Source: Oceanobacillus luteolus
Lineage (GTDB): Bacteria; Bacillota; Bacilli; Bacillales; Amphibacillaceae
Direction of reading: 5' to 3'
Length of the DNA stretch: 46,214 nucleotides
NCBI RefSeq assembly: GCF_023715655.1
Contig: NZ_JAMBON010000029.1
Span: 1 to 46,214 of the forward strand
Shown: in pieces, positions 1 to 7,694 of the stretch
How the letters are laid out: the number at the start of each line of letters is the position of its first letter
Numbering within the stretch: position 1 is the stretch's first letter
Translations under genes and position numbers: made by a program
Notes under the pieces: generated by a model
Seen by the model: the letters and a program-made list of their open reading frames with translations, nothing else
Database searches by the model: none
What the model was told of the DNA's origin: nothing

Positions 1-309
1 ACCAAATACTCCAAGGCCTTCCAATTAAAGAATTAAGGAGGGTTATTTGGCATGTGCAAAATAAGTATATCATAATTATTTTAAGTTTTTTAGAGAAAAA
101 TATTGACAACTATTAGCTGGTTTAGTTCAATAAGAAAGAACCACCCAAGCAGCTCAACAATCTTCAAGTAATACACCAAATTGCTTAAGTATATCCCTTA
201 TTTATTAAATATGACTTGGGTAATTTGTTCTACTAATTACTTCATATAATCTTAATGTTTTGAATTAATAAATTCGGGTACCGTGAAAAGTAAAGGAGGG
301 TGAATTGTT
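1..309. other. Intergenic leader upstream of the globin gene
   Basis: No convincing gene is present. A GGAGG followed by a seven-codon ATG frame (about 52-75) is too short to support. The stretch holds a possible promoter at 103-131 and one arm of a long imperfect inverted repeat (about 118-171) whose partner lies at 3001-3053. Confidence 0.6.
103..131 (+). promoter_or_regulatory. Putative sigma-A promoter for the globin gene
   Basis: A perfect TTGACA -35 (103-108) is followed after 17 bases by TTCAAT (126-131), a 4/6 match to the -10 consensus. It would give a leader of about 170 bases before the TTG start at 310. The weak -10 keeps this tentative. Confidence 0.4.
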
Positions 310-735
310 TTGTCCGAGAAGTCATTATACGAGCGTTTAGGTGGAATCTATAATATTGCTGCTGTCGTTGATCATTTCGCTAAAGCACTAGCAGAAGACC
401 CCGTTGCAGGAAAAAACTCTTCTAATCCCTTTCTCAAAGATTGGTATGCAAATAGAAGCTGGAGGGAAGCAGGTTTTGTAGTTTTGACAACTTTATGGGT
501 TAGCGAAAAGGCTGGTGGTCCTTATAAGTACGTCAGCACTATCCCTAATAATGACAGTCTGGACCTGGAACCCACTCATTACGATATGAAGTTAACTGAG
601 GAAGAATTTGATGCAGCAGGTAAAGTGTTGGCAAACACACTCGATCATTTCGATGTGCCAGTGAAAGAAAAAAATGAAGTTCTTGATGCCTTTATGGCTC
701 ACAAGGACGAGGTCATCAGTGGAACAATCAAATAA
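310..735 (+). CDS. Group 1 truncated haemoglobin-like protein
   Basis: The 141-residue product starts with SLYERLGG, the classic opening of group 1 truncated globins, followed by a helical globin-like chain. Truncated globins bind haem and O2 or NO and are usually linked to NO or oxygen chemistry in the cytoplasm. The gene begins with TTG at 310 behind a strong AAAGGAGGG Shine-Dalgarno sequence, and no ATG is better placed. It is monocistronic, with a terminator directly downstream. The middle part (WYANRSWREAGF) is less typical than the ends, so the haem-ligand histidine was not assigned; His residues lie in the PTHYD and LDHFD segments. Confidence 0.8.
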   Translation: MSEKSLYERLGGIYNIAAVVDHFAKALAEDPVAGKNSSNPFLKDWYANRSWREAGFVVLTTLWVSEKAGGPYKYVSTIPNNDSLDLEPTHYDMKLTEEEFDAAGKVLANTLDHFDVPVKEKNEVLDAFMAHKDEVISGTIK

Positions 736-757
736 TAAAATAGTCATTAATTATTAC

Positions 758-804
758 AAATAGAGGCTGTTTTCAGAAAAAAATTAATGGTCTCTATTTT
801 TTGT
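758..804 (+). terminator. Intrinsic terminator of the globin gene
   Basis: The arms AAATAGAG (758-765) and CTCTATTT (792-799) form a hairpin followed by a T-rich run. It lies 23 bases after the globin stop codon. Confidence 0.65.
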
Positions 805-810
805 TTTACA

Positions 811-853
811 AAACAAAAAAGTCCACACACCATGATTTCATCAGGTATGTGGA
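811..853 (-). terminator. Intrinsic terminator of the amino-acid ABC transporter operon
   Basis: On the minus strand TCCACATACC pairs with GGTGTGTGGA (9 of 10 pairs) and is followed by a run of T. It lies just past the permease stop codon at 862. Confidence 0.8.
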
Positions 854-861
854 ACATATTA

Positions 862-1548
862 TTAAAGGTATTGACTATACTTATCCTCCAAACGATCTTG
901 CATATAAGCAATTGCACCACAGATCGGCCAGTAAATAAGAGCGATTAAAATATACATCGTCATTGAATCAAACGTCCTGCCAGCTACAATTTGCGCTTTT
1001 TGAAATAGCTCCGGCACGGTTATCATCGCTGCGAGTGACGTGCTCTTTACAATGCTTAATAATACGTTTGAAAGTGGTGGGATCGCAATTCTTACCGCTT
1101 GTGGAAGAATAATTTTTCTCATCGTTAACCAGTACGGGAGATTAAGTGCTTTTGCGGACTCCCACTGTCCAATGTCCACACTATTTAAGGCAGAGCGATT
1201 AATTTCAGCGATGTAGGCAGCGCTATTTAAACCAAAAGCTAGCGCTGCTGCAGTGAAAGCAGTCAATTCTATACCAATGACCGGCAAACCAAAGTAAAGG
1301 AGAAATAGGAAAACGATCATTGGTACACCCCGCATAAACGAGATATACGTTCTAGCAGGAAATCTTAATATAAACAATTTCGAACCTCTTGCAAGCGCAA
1401 GGAAAAAACCTAGAATGAGACCCAATAGCATTCCTATCAACGTTAGAATAAGGGTCATCGGTACTCCCTGCAAGAGAAAAGGAAGACTTTCAAGCGCTAA
1501 TTGAAAATCAAATAAATTATTCAATTGAACATAGTCGATTTCGAACAT
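862..1548 (-). CDS. Polar amino-acid ABC transporter permease (His/Glu/cystine family)
   Basis: This 228-residue integral membrane protein belongs to the HisM/GlnP permease family. It carries the family opening LPFLLQGVPMTLILTLIG and the cytoplasmic EAA-type loop (EINRSALNSVDIGQWESAKAL) that docks on the ATPase. Several hydrophobic helices cover the chain. It follows the solute-binding lipoprotein gene in one minus-strand operon. The start is supported by GAGGGG seven bases upstream. There is no ATP-binding gene before the terminator, so the complex must borrow an ATPase encoded elsewhere. The substrate cannot be fixed from the sequence; cystine or a related amino acid is the best guess from resemblance to Tcy/YxeM proteins. 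Confidence 0.88.
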   Translation of the reverse strand: MFEIDYVQLNNLFDFQLALESLPFLLQGVPMTLILTLIGMLLGLILGFFLALARGSKLFILRFPARTYISFMRGVPMIVFLFLLYFGLPVIGIELTAFTAAALAFGLNSAAYIAEINRSALNSVDIGQWESAKALNLPYWLTMRKIILPQAVRIAIPPLSNVLLSIVKSTSLAAMITVPELFQKAQIVAGRTFDSMTMYILIALIYWPICGAIAYMQDRLEDKYSQYL

Positions 1549-1604
1549 AGATAACCCCTCTTACTTCTCCCAGTTATGTTCTTTTAGGTATTCGGTATTC
1601 TTAT

Positions 1605-2474
1605 CTACTTCGCTATTCCTTCTATCTCAATAACATCTCCCTCAGGTTCGACTGTAACATCTTGTCCATCGAAAAATTCCTCTGAAATTTCTCTTAATGT
1701 ACCATCCTCCAGCATCTCTGCAACAATGGCATCTACTTCTTCACGTAACTTTTCTGCTTCTTTAGGCATCACAATGCTTGTTGTTGAAGTATGGAACTTT
1801 AAATCTGGATGTATTTCAATATTAAATTCCGGAAACGCTTGAATTGCGAGACTCTGTAAGTAATAATCGTTAATTACGACATCCGTTCTTCCGTTATGTA
1901 CATCTCGTAAATAAGCATCGTTCGTTGCATTACCATACGTTTTTACTTCCGCACCAAACTTTTCAGCGATTTCGCTATAAACAGTTGTTGCCGCTCCTCC
2001 AGCGAGTTTACCCTCTAAATCTTCCAGTTTTTCAATCCCTGAATGGTCATCTTTACGAACAATCATCGTTGCGAAAGAATATTTGATAGGTTGTGTGTAA
2101 GCAAATTGCTCTTTTCTTTCGCCACGTAGTCCCATGGAGGTCATATCGACTCGACCAGAGTTTATAGCTGATAGTATGGCATCATAGGCCATAATTTCAA
2201 ACTCAACATCTACCCCTAACCGATTAGCAATTTCTCTCTGAACTTCCACTTCAAAACCTGTTAGTTCATCCGATCCTTCTGGATAGTAAGAAGTAGGATA
2301 TAGTGTACCTGATGTTCCAACGGTAATAACCCCTTCTTCTTTAATCTCTTCCCAAACTTCATCGGTTACCTCGTCTGTAGTTGTACTATCTTCCGTGGTA
2401 TCCTCACTATCTCCACAAGCTACAAGTACCAGTACTAAAGCAAATAAAACAGCATATATGGATGATTTTCTCAT
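1605..2474 (-). CDS. Amino-acid ABC transporter substrate-binding lipoprotein
   Basis: The 289-residue product starts with a lipoprotein signal peptide (hydrophobic stretch ending LVLVAC, lipid-attached Cys at about residue 20) and a Glu/Asp/Thr-rich linker. The body is a family 3 periplasmic-type solute-binding fold, seen in GVITVGTSGTLYPTSYY, LTGFEVEVQREIANRLG and GRTDVVINDY. It captures an amino acid outside the membrane for the downstream permease. It resembles the TcyJ/TcyK/YxeM group, but the ligand is an inference. A good sigma-A promoter with a palindrome at the -35 lies upstream. Confidence 0.88.
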   Translation of the reverse strand: MRKSSIYAVLFALVLVLVACGDSEDTTEDSTTTDEVTDEVWEEIKEEGVITVGTSGTLYPTSYYPEGSDELTGFEVEVQREIANRLGVDVEFEIMAYDAILSAINSGRVDMTSMGLRGERKEQFAYTQPIKYSFATMIVRKDDHSGIEKLEDLEGKLAGGAATTVYSEIAEKFGAEVKTYGNATNDAYLRDVHNGRTDVVINDYYLQSLAIQAFPEFNIEIHPDLKFHTSTTSIVMPKEAEKLREEVDAIVAEMLEDGTLREISEEFFDGQDVTVEPEGDVIEIEGIAK

Positions 2475-2512
2475 CTTCCCTCTCCCCCTGTTATATTATT
2501 TTGACAACTTAT

Positions 2513-2549
2513 AGTGTAACACGCTGGATTCGATATAACAATATTATTG
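2513..2549 (-). promoter_or_regulatory. Promoter and candidate operator of the amino-acid transporter operon
   Basis: On the minus strand TTGTTA (2536-2541) and TACACT (2513-2518) are separated by 17 bases. An 11-base palindrome CAATATTATTG (2539-2549) overlaps the -35 box and could be a repressor site. The regulator is unknown; CymR-like control would fit a cystine transporter but is not shown. Confidence 0.55.
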
Positions 2550-2681
2550 TATCTGTACTTCATCAGTCGTTCATTTATCTTATAACACCAGTTTCGTAGT
2601 GGAGTTTGACTTAGGAAGAAAGTCGAATCACTTAATGAAACTTTTCGATGGCATATCCGTACTGTTACAAGGAGGGTTGAT

Positions 2682-2990
2682 ATGAAAATTTTATTTTCTG
2701 TTTTTATTTTCGGATTAATCGTCTTTCTGAATCTCGGCCTCTTTTTACCTTCCCTCTTAGCGGTAAACGAAGAGGACATAGGTAGAAACATCAACCATTT
2801 AAAGAAGTATAAATGGTTTCAAGACTTGTTAAACAATCAAGAACATAAACAGCTAATTATTCATGACAAAGATGTACGTAGAGTTATTGGAACGTTCGAT
2901 AGCAAAAAGATGGATAAGAACTTTTTCCAAGATCGGTACCGAAAGAAGATACAAAACATTATACAACAAAAATCAAATTCACTTGTGTAG
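2682..2990 (+). CDS. Small secreted or membrane-anchored protein of unknown function
   Basis: The 102-residue product has one N-terminal hydrophobic segment (MKILFSVFIFGLIVFLNLGL) that could be a signal peptide or membrane anchor. A basic, hydrophilic domain rich in Lys, Asn and Gln follows. No lipobox is present. The start is fixed by AAGGAGGG seven bases before the ATG. The gene stands alone on the plus strand, divergent from the amino-acid transporter. I do not recognise the family. Confidence 0.65.
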   Translation: MKILFSVFIFGLIVFLNLGLFLPSLLAVNEEDIGRNINHLKKYKWFQDLLNNQEHKQLIIHDKDVRRVIGTFDSKKMDKNFFQDRYRKKIQNIIQQKSNSLV

Positions 2991-3111
2991 TACGGGGTCT
3001 TTACTTGAAGATTGTTGAACTGCATAGTCGGCTCTTTTTCTTATTCAACTCCCTCTGATAGACTCCATTTAAATATATAAATTAAGGAATTTGCTTAGAG
3101 GATGTGATTAA

Positions 3112-3408
3112 ATGCAGGATATATTGCAAGATTTTTTGAAAGTGGAGATTTCTGATCAAGTCTATTATGACGGACTAATTCGCTTTATCTATTCTGGAAA
3201 TATCAGATGCGGAGAATATGAATGTAATCAATATGTTGTTAAAAAAATGGACTTCTTAAACTTTATCATTTTTGCAGAATATGTGATTGATGAAAAAAGA
3301 GAAATTCACCATTCATTTTCCATATCCAAAGGTAAGCTACTTAAAGCGATGAATAACTATGCAAAGAAACAAGGTTTTATAATAAGAAGTTTTGACTGGG
3401 CTAATTAG
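3112..3408 (+). CDS. Hypothetical soluble protein, 98 residues
   Basis: The product is a small mixed alpha/beta protein without membrane segments (starts MQDILQDFLKVEISDQVYYD). It contains two Cys residues close together (RCGEYEC) that could bind a metal or form a disulfide. A GAGG sequence lies ten bases before the ATG. A clear terminator follows, so it appears to be its own transcription unit. I do not recognise the family. Confidence 0.6.
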   Translation: MQDILQDFLKVEISDQVYYDGLIRFIYSGNIRCGEYECNQYVVKKMDFLNFIIFAEYVIDEKREIHHSFSISKGKLLKAMNNYAKKQGFIIRSFDWAN

Positions 3409-3438
3409 TGAAGTACTAATTTCTTTGTTCCATTAACA

Positions 3439-3476
3439 GGTGCGTTAATTCAAGAAGGATTAACCACCTTTTTTGT
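3439..3476 (+). terminator. Repeat-type intrinsic terminator
   Basis: GGTGCGTTAAT and ATTAACCACC form a hairpin around a CAAGAAGG loop, followed by TTTTTT. The loop and the GCGTTA/TTAAC arms recur at 5782-5815, which suggests a mobile or shared intergenic element. Confidence 0.75.
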
Positions 3477-3552
3477 TGTACTTGTAATAAATGGCAGTGA
3501 ATTAGCCATTGTAGATCAATAGAATTGTAAAATACATAAAAAAGAAAATAAA

Positions 3553-3579
3553 GGCAACTTTACCCGCCTCCAATTCGTC
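3553..3579 (+). promoter_or_regulatory. Putative ECF-type promoter of the sigma operon
   Basis: GGCAAC (3553-3558) and CGTC (3576-3579) are 17 bases apart. This matches the AAC...CGTC pattern of Bacillus extracytoplasmic-function promoters. It lies about 35 bases before the sigma gene and suggests autoregulation. Confidence 0.6.
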
Positions 3580-3614
3580 TCATTTGCAGGGAAATGATTT
3601 AGGGAGATTAAAAC

Positions 3615-4106
3615 ATGGATAAAAAGAACCCACTCGTTCTCATTGATGCTATATATCATGAGCATTATGTGTATCTCAGAAACTTATTAATAGGATTGAC
3701 CAAAGATGATGATGTCGCTGACGATATTATCCAGGAGTTGTTTGCCAAAATTCTAGTCTCTCCTTCTAGTGTTACGAAAGTGAACTATATGAGGAGTTGG
3801 CTAATTAGAGGAGCGAAAAATACACTGCTCGACTATTACAAAAAGAAGAAGCCAGAGTTGCTTCAAAATGAGAACATTATCGAGTCGTTACTGGTTGATA
3901 ACTATACACCAGAAATAAGTACCACAATCAATCATGAATTGATGACCGTATTAGGTAAACTGTCCACGACTGACAAAGCAATCATTATTGCGAAAGAGTA
4001 TTATGGCTATGACTACCAGGAGATCAGTGAGCTTTTAAACATTCCCGTATCGACCATAAAATCGAAAGTGTTTCGAATGAGAAAACGGATGATTAAAGAG
4101 AGGTGA
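3615..4106 (+). CDS. ECF RNA polymerase sigma factor
   Basis: This 163-residue protein has the two-domain layout of ECF sigma factors. A region 2 (VADDIIQELFAKI, YMRSWLIRGAKNTLLDYYKKKKP) is followed by a short linker and a region 4 helix-turn-helix (YDYQEISELLNIPVSTIKSK). It should direct RNA polymerase to stress-type promoters such as the one upstream of itself. Five genes downstream on the same strand, beginning with a zinc-finger membrane protein five bases away, look like its regulon partners. Which B. subtilis factor it matches was not resolved. The ATG has GGGAG upstream. Confidence 0.87.
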   Translation: MDKKNPLVLIDAIYHEHYVYLRNLLIGLTKDDDVADDIIQELFAKILVSPSSVTKVNYMRSWLIRGAKNTLLDYYKKKKPELLQNENIIESLLVDNYTPEISTTINHELMTVLGKLSTTDKAIIIAKEYYGYDYQEISELLNIPVSTIKSKVFRMRKRMIKER

Positions 4107-4110
4107 GGTT

Positions 4111-4596
4111 ATGGATAGCTTTAAAAAAATACATCTCTTATCTCAGGAGTTGATTCCCTTAATCAATGACCTGGAGGAGGAGCCGAAACAGATAATTCTA
4201 GAACACATCAAAGATTGTGGGGATTGCAGAAAATTACATGAGAGCGCCGTAGAGTTCGACGAAAGCATGCCAAAGCAAGACTTTTCGGAGGATGTGGAAT
4301 TAAAACCATTAAAGAAACTCGTGCAGTTTAATACTGGACTAAAGTTGCTACTTGTTACGGTGAGAGCGCTCATTTTGTTTTATATTTTCTACTCCAGCTT
4401 CTCATTTTATGGTGAATCTGCCCCACTGTTGATGGGACAATTTTACTCAGGGATCATTTTATTTTACGTACCGGCTGCGATCTTTTTACTGGTATTCACG
4501 TTTACGTTCTTCAATAAAAAATGGTTCTGGACCTCACTAGTTGCTGATTTAGTGATCATTTTTCTCTTAGACAATATCGTGGAGTTATTTTTATAA
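4111..4596 (+). CDS. Zinc-finger anti-sigma factor, membrane-bound
   Basis: The 161-residue product has an N-terminal zinc-binding anti-sigma motif, HIKDCGDC (His-x3-Cys-x2-Cys, residues about 28-35). Two or three transmembrane helices fill the C-terminal half. In such pairs the cytoplasmic finger holds the sigma factor until an envelope signal arrives. The gene starts four bases after the sigma stop codon, with the AGAGGTGAGG ribosome binding site inside the sigma gene, which implies translational coupling. The extracytoplasmic part is very small, so sensing probably happens within the membrane or through the next proteins. Confidence 0.82.
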   Translation: MDSFKKIHLLSQELIPLINDLEEEPKQIILEHIKDCGDCRKLHESAVEFDESMPKQDFSEDVELKPLKKLVQFNTGLKLLLVTVRALILFYIFYSSFSFYGESAPLLMGQFYSGIILFYVPAAIFLLVFTFTFFNKKWFWTSLVADLVIIFLLDNIVELFL

Positions 4597-4611
4597 ATTG
4601 GGGGTTTGAAC

Positions 4612-5268
4612 ATGGCATACCTAATTATGTTAGGTGGATTATTTTTAGGGTTGATCTTTTTTACGTTTGTTTTTATTGTGTCAAAAAGGAACGGCAACTA
4701 TTATTTGGCACCAATGGTCACCTTTCTTTTTTCTTTATTAATTGTTGTTTACAGTATATTCTTCGTTGGAGGGTTTGAAGGGATGGGTTATTTATTTATC
4801 GCTGGTGGTTTTTTAACCATTAGTGTTATCGGTACCCTTCTATTACCCATCATCACCCGGAGAATAAAATCACAGCAACTCCATAAAGGTGATAAAATCA
4901 GCCTTGTTGTTTTACCTATTCTATTTTTTGCAATCATTGGATTAACCATCTATTCAGATGATGGTTATTGGATTATTGCACAAGCAAGCGCTGCCCCTAT
5001 AGAAACGGAAGGTTACCGAATCTCCACTATTTCGGAAGGTAAGAAAGAAATAACTATACTGCTAGGCGAGGAATATCTAGGAAAAGAGATACAAGTTGAA
5101 GATGTGAGTAAATGGGGTTCTACAGAAATCACGCTCAAGCTTATAGGTGAAGGCGTAGATGGCAAGGTTCCTTTCATCCAAATAGGGATAGATGAAATAA
5201 AAGAACCGTTGAAAGTGCAAACAACGGATGGTGTGGTTTTTGAAGAAATAGGTAGTTCGGGAAATTAA
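4612..5268 (+). CDS. Membrane protein of the sigma operon with C-terminal extracytoplasmic domain
   Basis: About 218 residues. Four hydrophobic helices cover roughly the first 125 residues, followed by a soluble beta-rich domain of about 95 residues (ITILLGEEYLGKEIQVEDVS). I prefer the ATG at 4612, seven bases after GGGGG, over an in-frame TTG six bases earlier that sits too close to it. It directly follows the anti-sigma gene and may help sense or respond to the envelope signal. The family is not recognised. Confidence 0.65.
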   Translation: MAYLIMLGGLFLGLIFFTFVFIVSKRNGNYYLAPMVTFLFSLLIVVYSIFFVGGFEGMGYLFIAGGFLTISVIGTLLLPIITRRIKSQQLHKGDKISLVVLPILFFAIIGLTIYSDDGYWIIAQASAAPIETEGYRISTISEGKKEITILLGEEYLGKEIQVEDVSKWGSTEITLKLIGEGVDGKVPFIQIGIDEIKEPLKVQTTDGVVFEEIGSSGN

Positions 5269-5321
5269 TTTTTGACCGTGATTCCAAGGTTACTATTTGC
5301 TTATAAGGTAGGTGCCTTACA

Positions 5322-5774
5322 TTGAACAAATCGTCTAAAACAGGAAAAACATTGGCTTTAATAGGTGGCGGAATTATTTTATTTGGTACTGTATTAATGA
5401 TAAATGATGACGGTGGAACCTTAACTTCTCTCGCTATTCCTTTCATATTTATAGGTTTATTAGTAATCATGGCATCCATCTTATTTATAGGAAACTTGAG
5501 TAACAAAGCGTTTCATATAAATAACTTTATCTTTTTATTTATGTTATTGGCGTTTAACGCAATTGCTTTATTTGGGGCCTTATTCAGCAACACGGCAGGG
5601 TCCGAAACGTACTTTGCAACTGGGCTTTCGTATGTCATATGGGGTGTCTTTTATTTCCTTCAATTTGTCCGGCCCAATAAGATTTGGCGGATTACTTGGT
5701 TTCTTATGATGGTAGTATTTTTATTCTTTTGGCAGACAGGTCTTGGTTATCTGATCGGTCAAATGATATTTTAA
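5322..5774 (+). CDS. Small multi-pass membrane protein
   Basis: The 150-residue product is almost wholly hydrophobic, with four or five predicted helices and a short basic N-terminus (MNKSSKTGK). The start is a TTG with AAGGTAGGTG upstream; no ATG is available near the N-terminus. It follows the sigma operon on the same strand and ends in a repeat-type terminator. It has no motif I can name. Confidence 0.6.
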   Translation: MNKSSKTGKTLALIGGGIILFGTVLMINDDGGTLTSLAIPFIFIGLLVIMASILFIGNLSNKAFHINNFIFLFMLLAFNAIALFGALFSNTAGSETYFATGLSYVIWGVFYFLQFVRPNKIWRITWFLMMVVFLFFWQTGLGYLIGQMIF

Positions 5775-5781
5775 CTAACAG

Positions 5782-5815
5782 GAGCGTTATCCAAGAAGGG
5801 TTAACGCTCTTTTTG
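5782..5815 (+). terminator. Repeat-type intrinsic terminator
   Basis: GAGCGTTA (5782-5789) pairs with TAACGCTC (5802-5809), followed by TTTTTG. The loop TCCAAGAAGGGT closely resembles that of the terminator at 3439-3476. Confidence 0.8.
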
Positions 5816-5851
5816 TCGAATATATTAAAGGGCTGAAGGAGTGGAGATGTA

Positions 5852-6157
5852 ATGAAAAATAAACTTTATCATCTTTTTGCGCATGTTGTTAATATAATCC
5901 TTTTGGGAGCTGTCGGGTTTCTCGGACTTGCCCTGTTCGTAAATATTAGTGAGCCAGATCCAAGTGTACCCTCCCCTAGTCCTATAGATATGGGAATTTG
6001 GATTTTACTTTTATCCATGTGGGGGTTTAGTTACTGGTACCAATTCAAGAACAGACAATGGACGGTGCTGTTATTTGCTAACCTGCTGTTCATTGTTGCT
6101 GTTACTATCGTCATACTTGTGTTGATGCCATTGCTTTATGATCTTTGTTACTTTTAA
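5852..6157 (+). CDS. Small membrane protein, three helices
   Basis: 101 residues with three hydrophobic segments, separated by a Pro/Ser-rich extracytoplasmic loop (EPDPSVPSPSPID). The ATG has GGAG nine bases upstream. It is another member of the run of small membrane proteins behind the ECF sigma factor. The function is unknown. Confidence 0.6.
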   Translation: MKNKLYHLFAHVVNIILLGAVGFLGLALFVNISEPDPSVPSPSPIDMGIWILLLSMWGFSYWYQFKNRQWTVLLFANLLFIVAVTIVILVLMPLLYDLCYF

Positions 6158-6226
6158 AAAATGAAACGACGTTGAATTATTGTCTTTATTCTTTACTAAT
6201 GTATCTTAGCGATGGAGTTGATTTTT

Positions 6227-6430
6227 TTGAGTAATGAAGCCCCCTCAAAATTAGATAAATGGAGAGAAAAATACGCCGCTTTAGTTGTGGCATTAGCTTG
6301 TTTATATGGCGTAATAGATAGTTGGGGTAGTAACTGGATTCTTACTGGTATTTTAAGTTTAGGTGTATTAATTTGTGGAACGATAGGTGTTTTTGATATA
6401 AAGCGAGCTATTTATAATAGGAAAAAATGA
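6227..6430 (+). CDS. Small membrane protein, two helices
   Basis: I place the start at the TTG at 6227, which is nine bases after GATGGAG. The upstream in-frame ATG at 6212 overlaps that Shine-Dalgarno sequence and lacks its own. The 67-residue product has two hydrophobic segments (ALVVALACLYGVID and WILTGILSLGVLICGTIGVF) and a basic tail (KRAIYNRKK). The function is unknown. Confidence 0.5.
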   Translation: MSNEAPSKLDKWREKYAALVVALACLYGVIDSWGSNWILTGILSLGVLICGTIGVFDIKRAIYNRKK

Positions 6431-6495
6431 TGTTGCTTTCTGATTCTTATTGAGTTAGCGAATGCATTCATTAAAGAAGGAAAATGAGGGATAAC

Positions 6496-7122
6496 ATGAA
6501 ATTTTATCTGTCGTCTTATAAAATCGGATATGAAGAACAAAGATTAATTGACATGACGAAAACCGGTAATAAAAAAGTTGCATATATCAATAATGCACTG
6601 GACTTTGCAACTGATTTAGAAAGAAAAAGTAAAAGTGATGCATCGGACATTTCGGATCTGCTCAGACTAGGTTTTATAGTGGATATTTTAGATTTAAAAA
6701 AGTATTTCCATAACCCAGAAGGACTAGAAGAAAAACTTAATGAGTATGATGTCATCTGGATAAGGGGCGGCAACACTTTCGTTCTTGCTCAGGCTATGAA
6801 ATTAAGCGGGTTCGATGAAATTCTTAAAAAGTATTATAGAGACAACAAAGACATCGTATACGGAGGGTACAGTGCGGGCGTTTGTATTCTTGGACCAACG
6901 CTAAAAGGGATTGATTTTGCAGATGACCCTAATCAGAAGCCGTATGGAGAAGAGTTTCAAGCTATTTGGGACGGACTACATATTTTAGATTATGCAGTTG
7001 CTCCCCATTATAAATCAGACCATCCAGAGTCTCGAGATATAGACAATTATATTGAATATCTGATTAATAATAAAATACCTTTTAAAGCATTAAGGGATGG
7101 AGAAGTAATTATCATTGAATGA
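6496..7122 (+). CDS. Peptidase E-like serine hydrolase (family S51)
   Basis: The roughly 208-residue protein has the S51 alpha/beta fold with the nucleophile elbow YGGYSAGVCILG (catalytic Ser in GYSAG). The preceding motif WIRGGNTFVLAQAM is typical of alpha-aspartyl dipeptidase and cyanophycinase relatives. A later AVAPHY supplies the usual His. It probably cleaves N-terminal Asp dipeptides or a related small substrate in the cytoplasm. The ATG at 6496, six bases after GAGGG, is better than the ATG at 6484, whose Shine-Dalgarno spacing is too short. A hairpin at 7139-7166 ends the unit. Confidence 0.8.
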   Translation: MKFYLSSYKIGYEEQRLIDMTKTGNKKVAYINNALDFATDLERKSKSDASDISDLLRLGFIVDILDLKKYFHNPEGLEEKLNEYDVIWIRGGNTFVLAQAMKLSGFDEILKKYYRDNKDIVYGGYSAGVCILGPTLKGIDFADDPNQKPYGEEFQAIWDGLHILDYAVAPHYKSDHPESRDIDNYIEYLINNKIPFKALRDGEVIIIE

Positions 7123-7138
7123 TGGTACAGAGTTACTC

Positions 7139-7166
7139 AAAAACGCTCAGAAAGATCTGAGCGTTT
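7139..7166. terminator. Bidirectional hairpin between convergent genes
   Basis: AAACGCTCAGA and TCTGAGCGTTT form a perfect stem. The T-run is better on the minus strand, so it mainly serves the YolD-like gene but may also end the peptidase transcript. Confidence 0.7.
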
Positions 7167-7194
7167 CACATGTTGTTGAACCATTCTTCTGTTC

Positions 7195-7509
7195 TTAATC
7201 TATCCACACGCCGGTAATAGCGTCCAATGGAAGCTCCATATCTTCTATCTTAATATAATTAAGCAAGGGATTGACACCTAATAACTTTCCTTTTATCTTG
7301 TGGTAATCGTGGTCTTTAAAATATTCAATCTCAATCGTCAAGTCATCCTTAAGAGCAAACTGCAGCTTTAAATTCATTTCCGTTATTAATTGTTCATCAA
7401 GCATCGGCTTCTCTTTCCATTCCTTTTGACTCCACATTTCCTTCAACATATTTGCATGCTCCGGCAGCATCATTGATGTCCATTTGATTGTACCTCTATC
7501 GTTAATCAT
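7195..7509 (-). CDS. YolD-like family protein
   Basis: The 104-residue product (MINDRGTIKWTSMMLPEH) has the typical YolD opening, in which RGTIKW(T/x)(S/A)MMLPEH is followed by a short beta-barrel-like domain. YolD proteins often sit beside Y-family DNA polymerases (UvrX/YqjW) and phage SOS genes; no such neighbour is present here. The start was set at the ATG with AAAGGTGG upstream, because the longer reading frame (to 7641) has a low-quality N-terminus. The role remains unknown. Confidence 0.75.
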   Translation of the reverse strand: MINDRGTIKWTSMMLPEHANMLKEMWSQKEWKEKPMLDEQLITEMNLKLQFALKDDLTIEIEYFKDHDYHKIKGKLLGVNPLLNYIKIEDMELPLDAITGVWID

Positions 7510-7694
7510 CCTATATCCACCTTTCAACATATTGTATTTTTTATTATATAAGAACATACGTTTGTGTTCAATGGTAATTTGTTGAAAGTATGGTTTCTTA
7601 ATTAAACTATCGTACACGTTCACGCAAGAAGCGACAAGCATTTATTAACTCGTTTCAATTCAGAAAAATTTTACCCTTCTTATCCACTAGGGGA

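Noticed and set aside
52-75. Seven-codon reading frame with a good GGAGG in the globin leader
   Set aside because: It is too short to support, and nothing links it to attenuation of the downstream gene.
2471-2794. 107-codon minus-strand frame upstream of the binding-protein gene
   Set aside because: It overlaps a better plus-strand gene and the promoter region, and no ribosome binding site is present.
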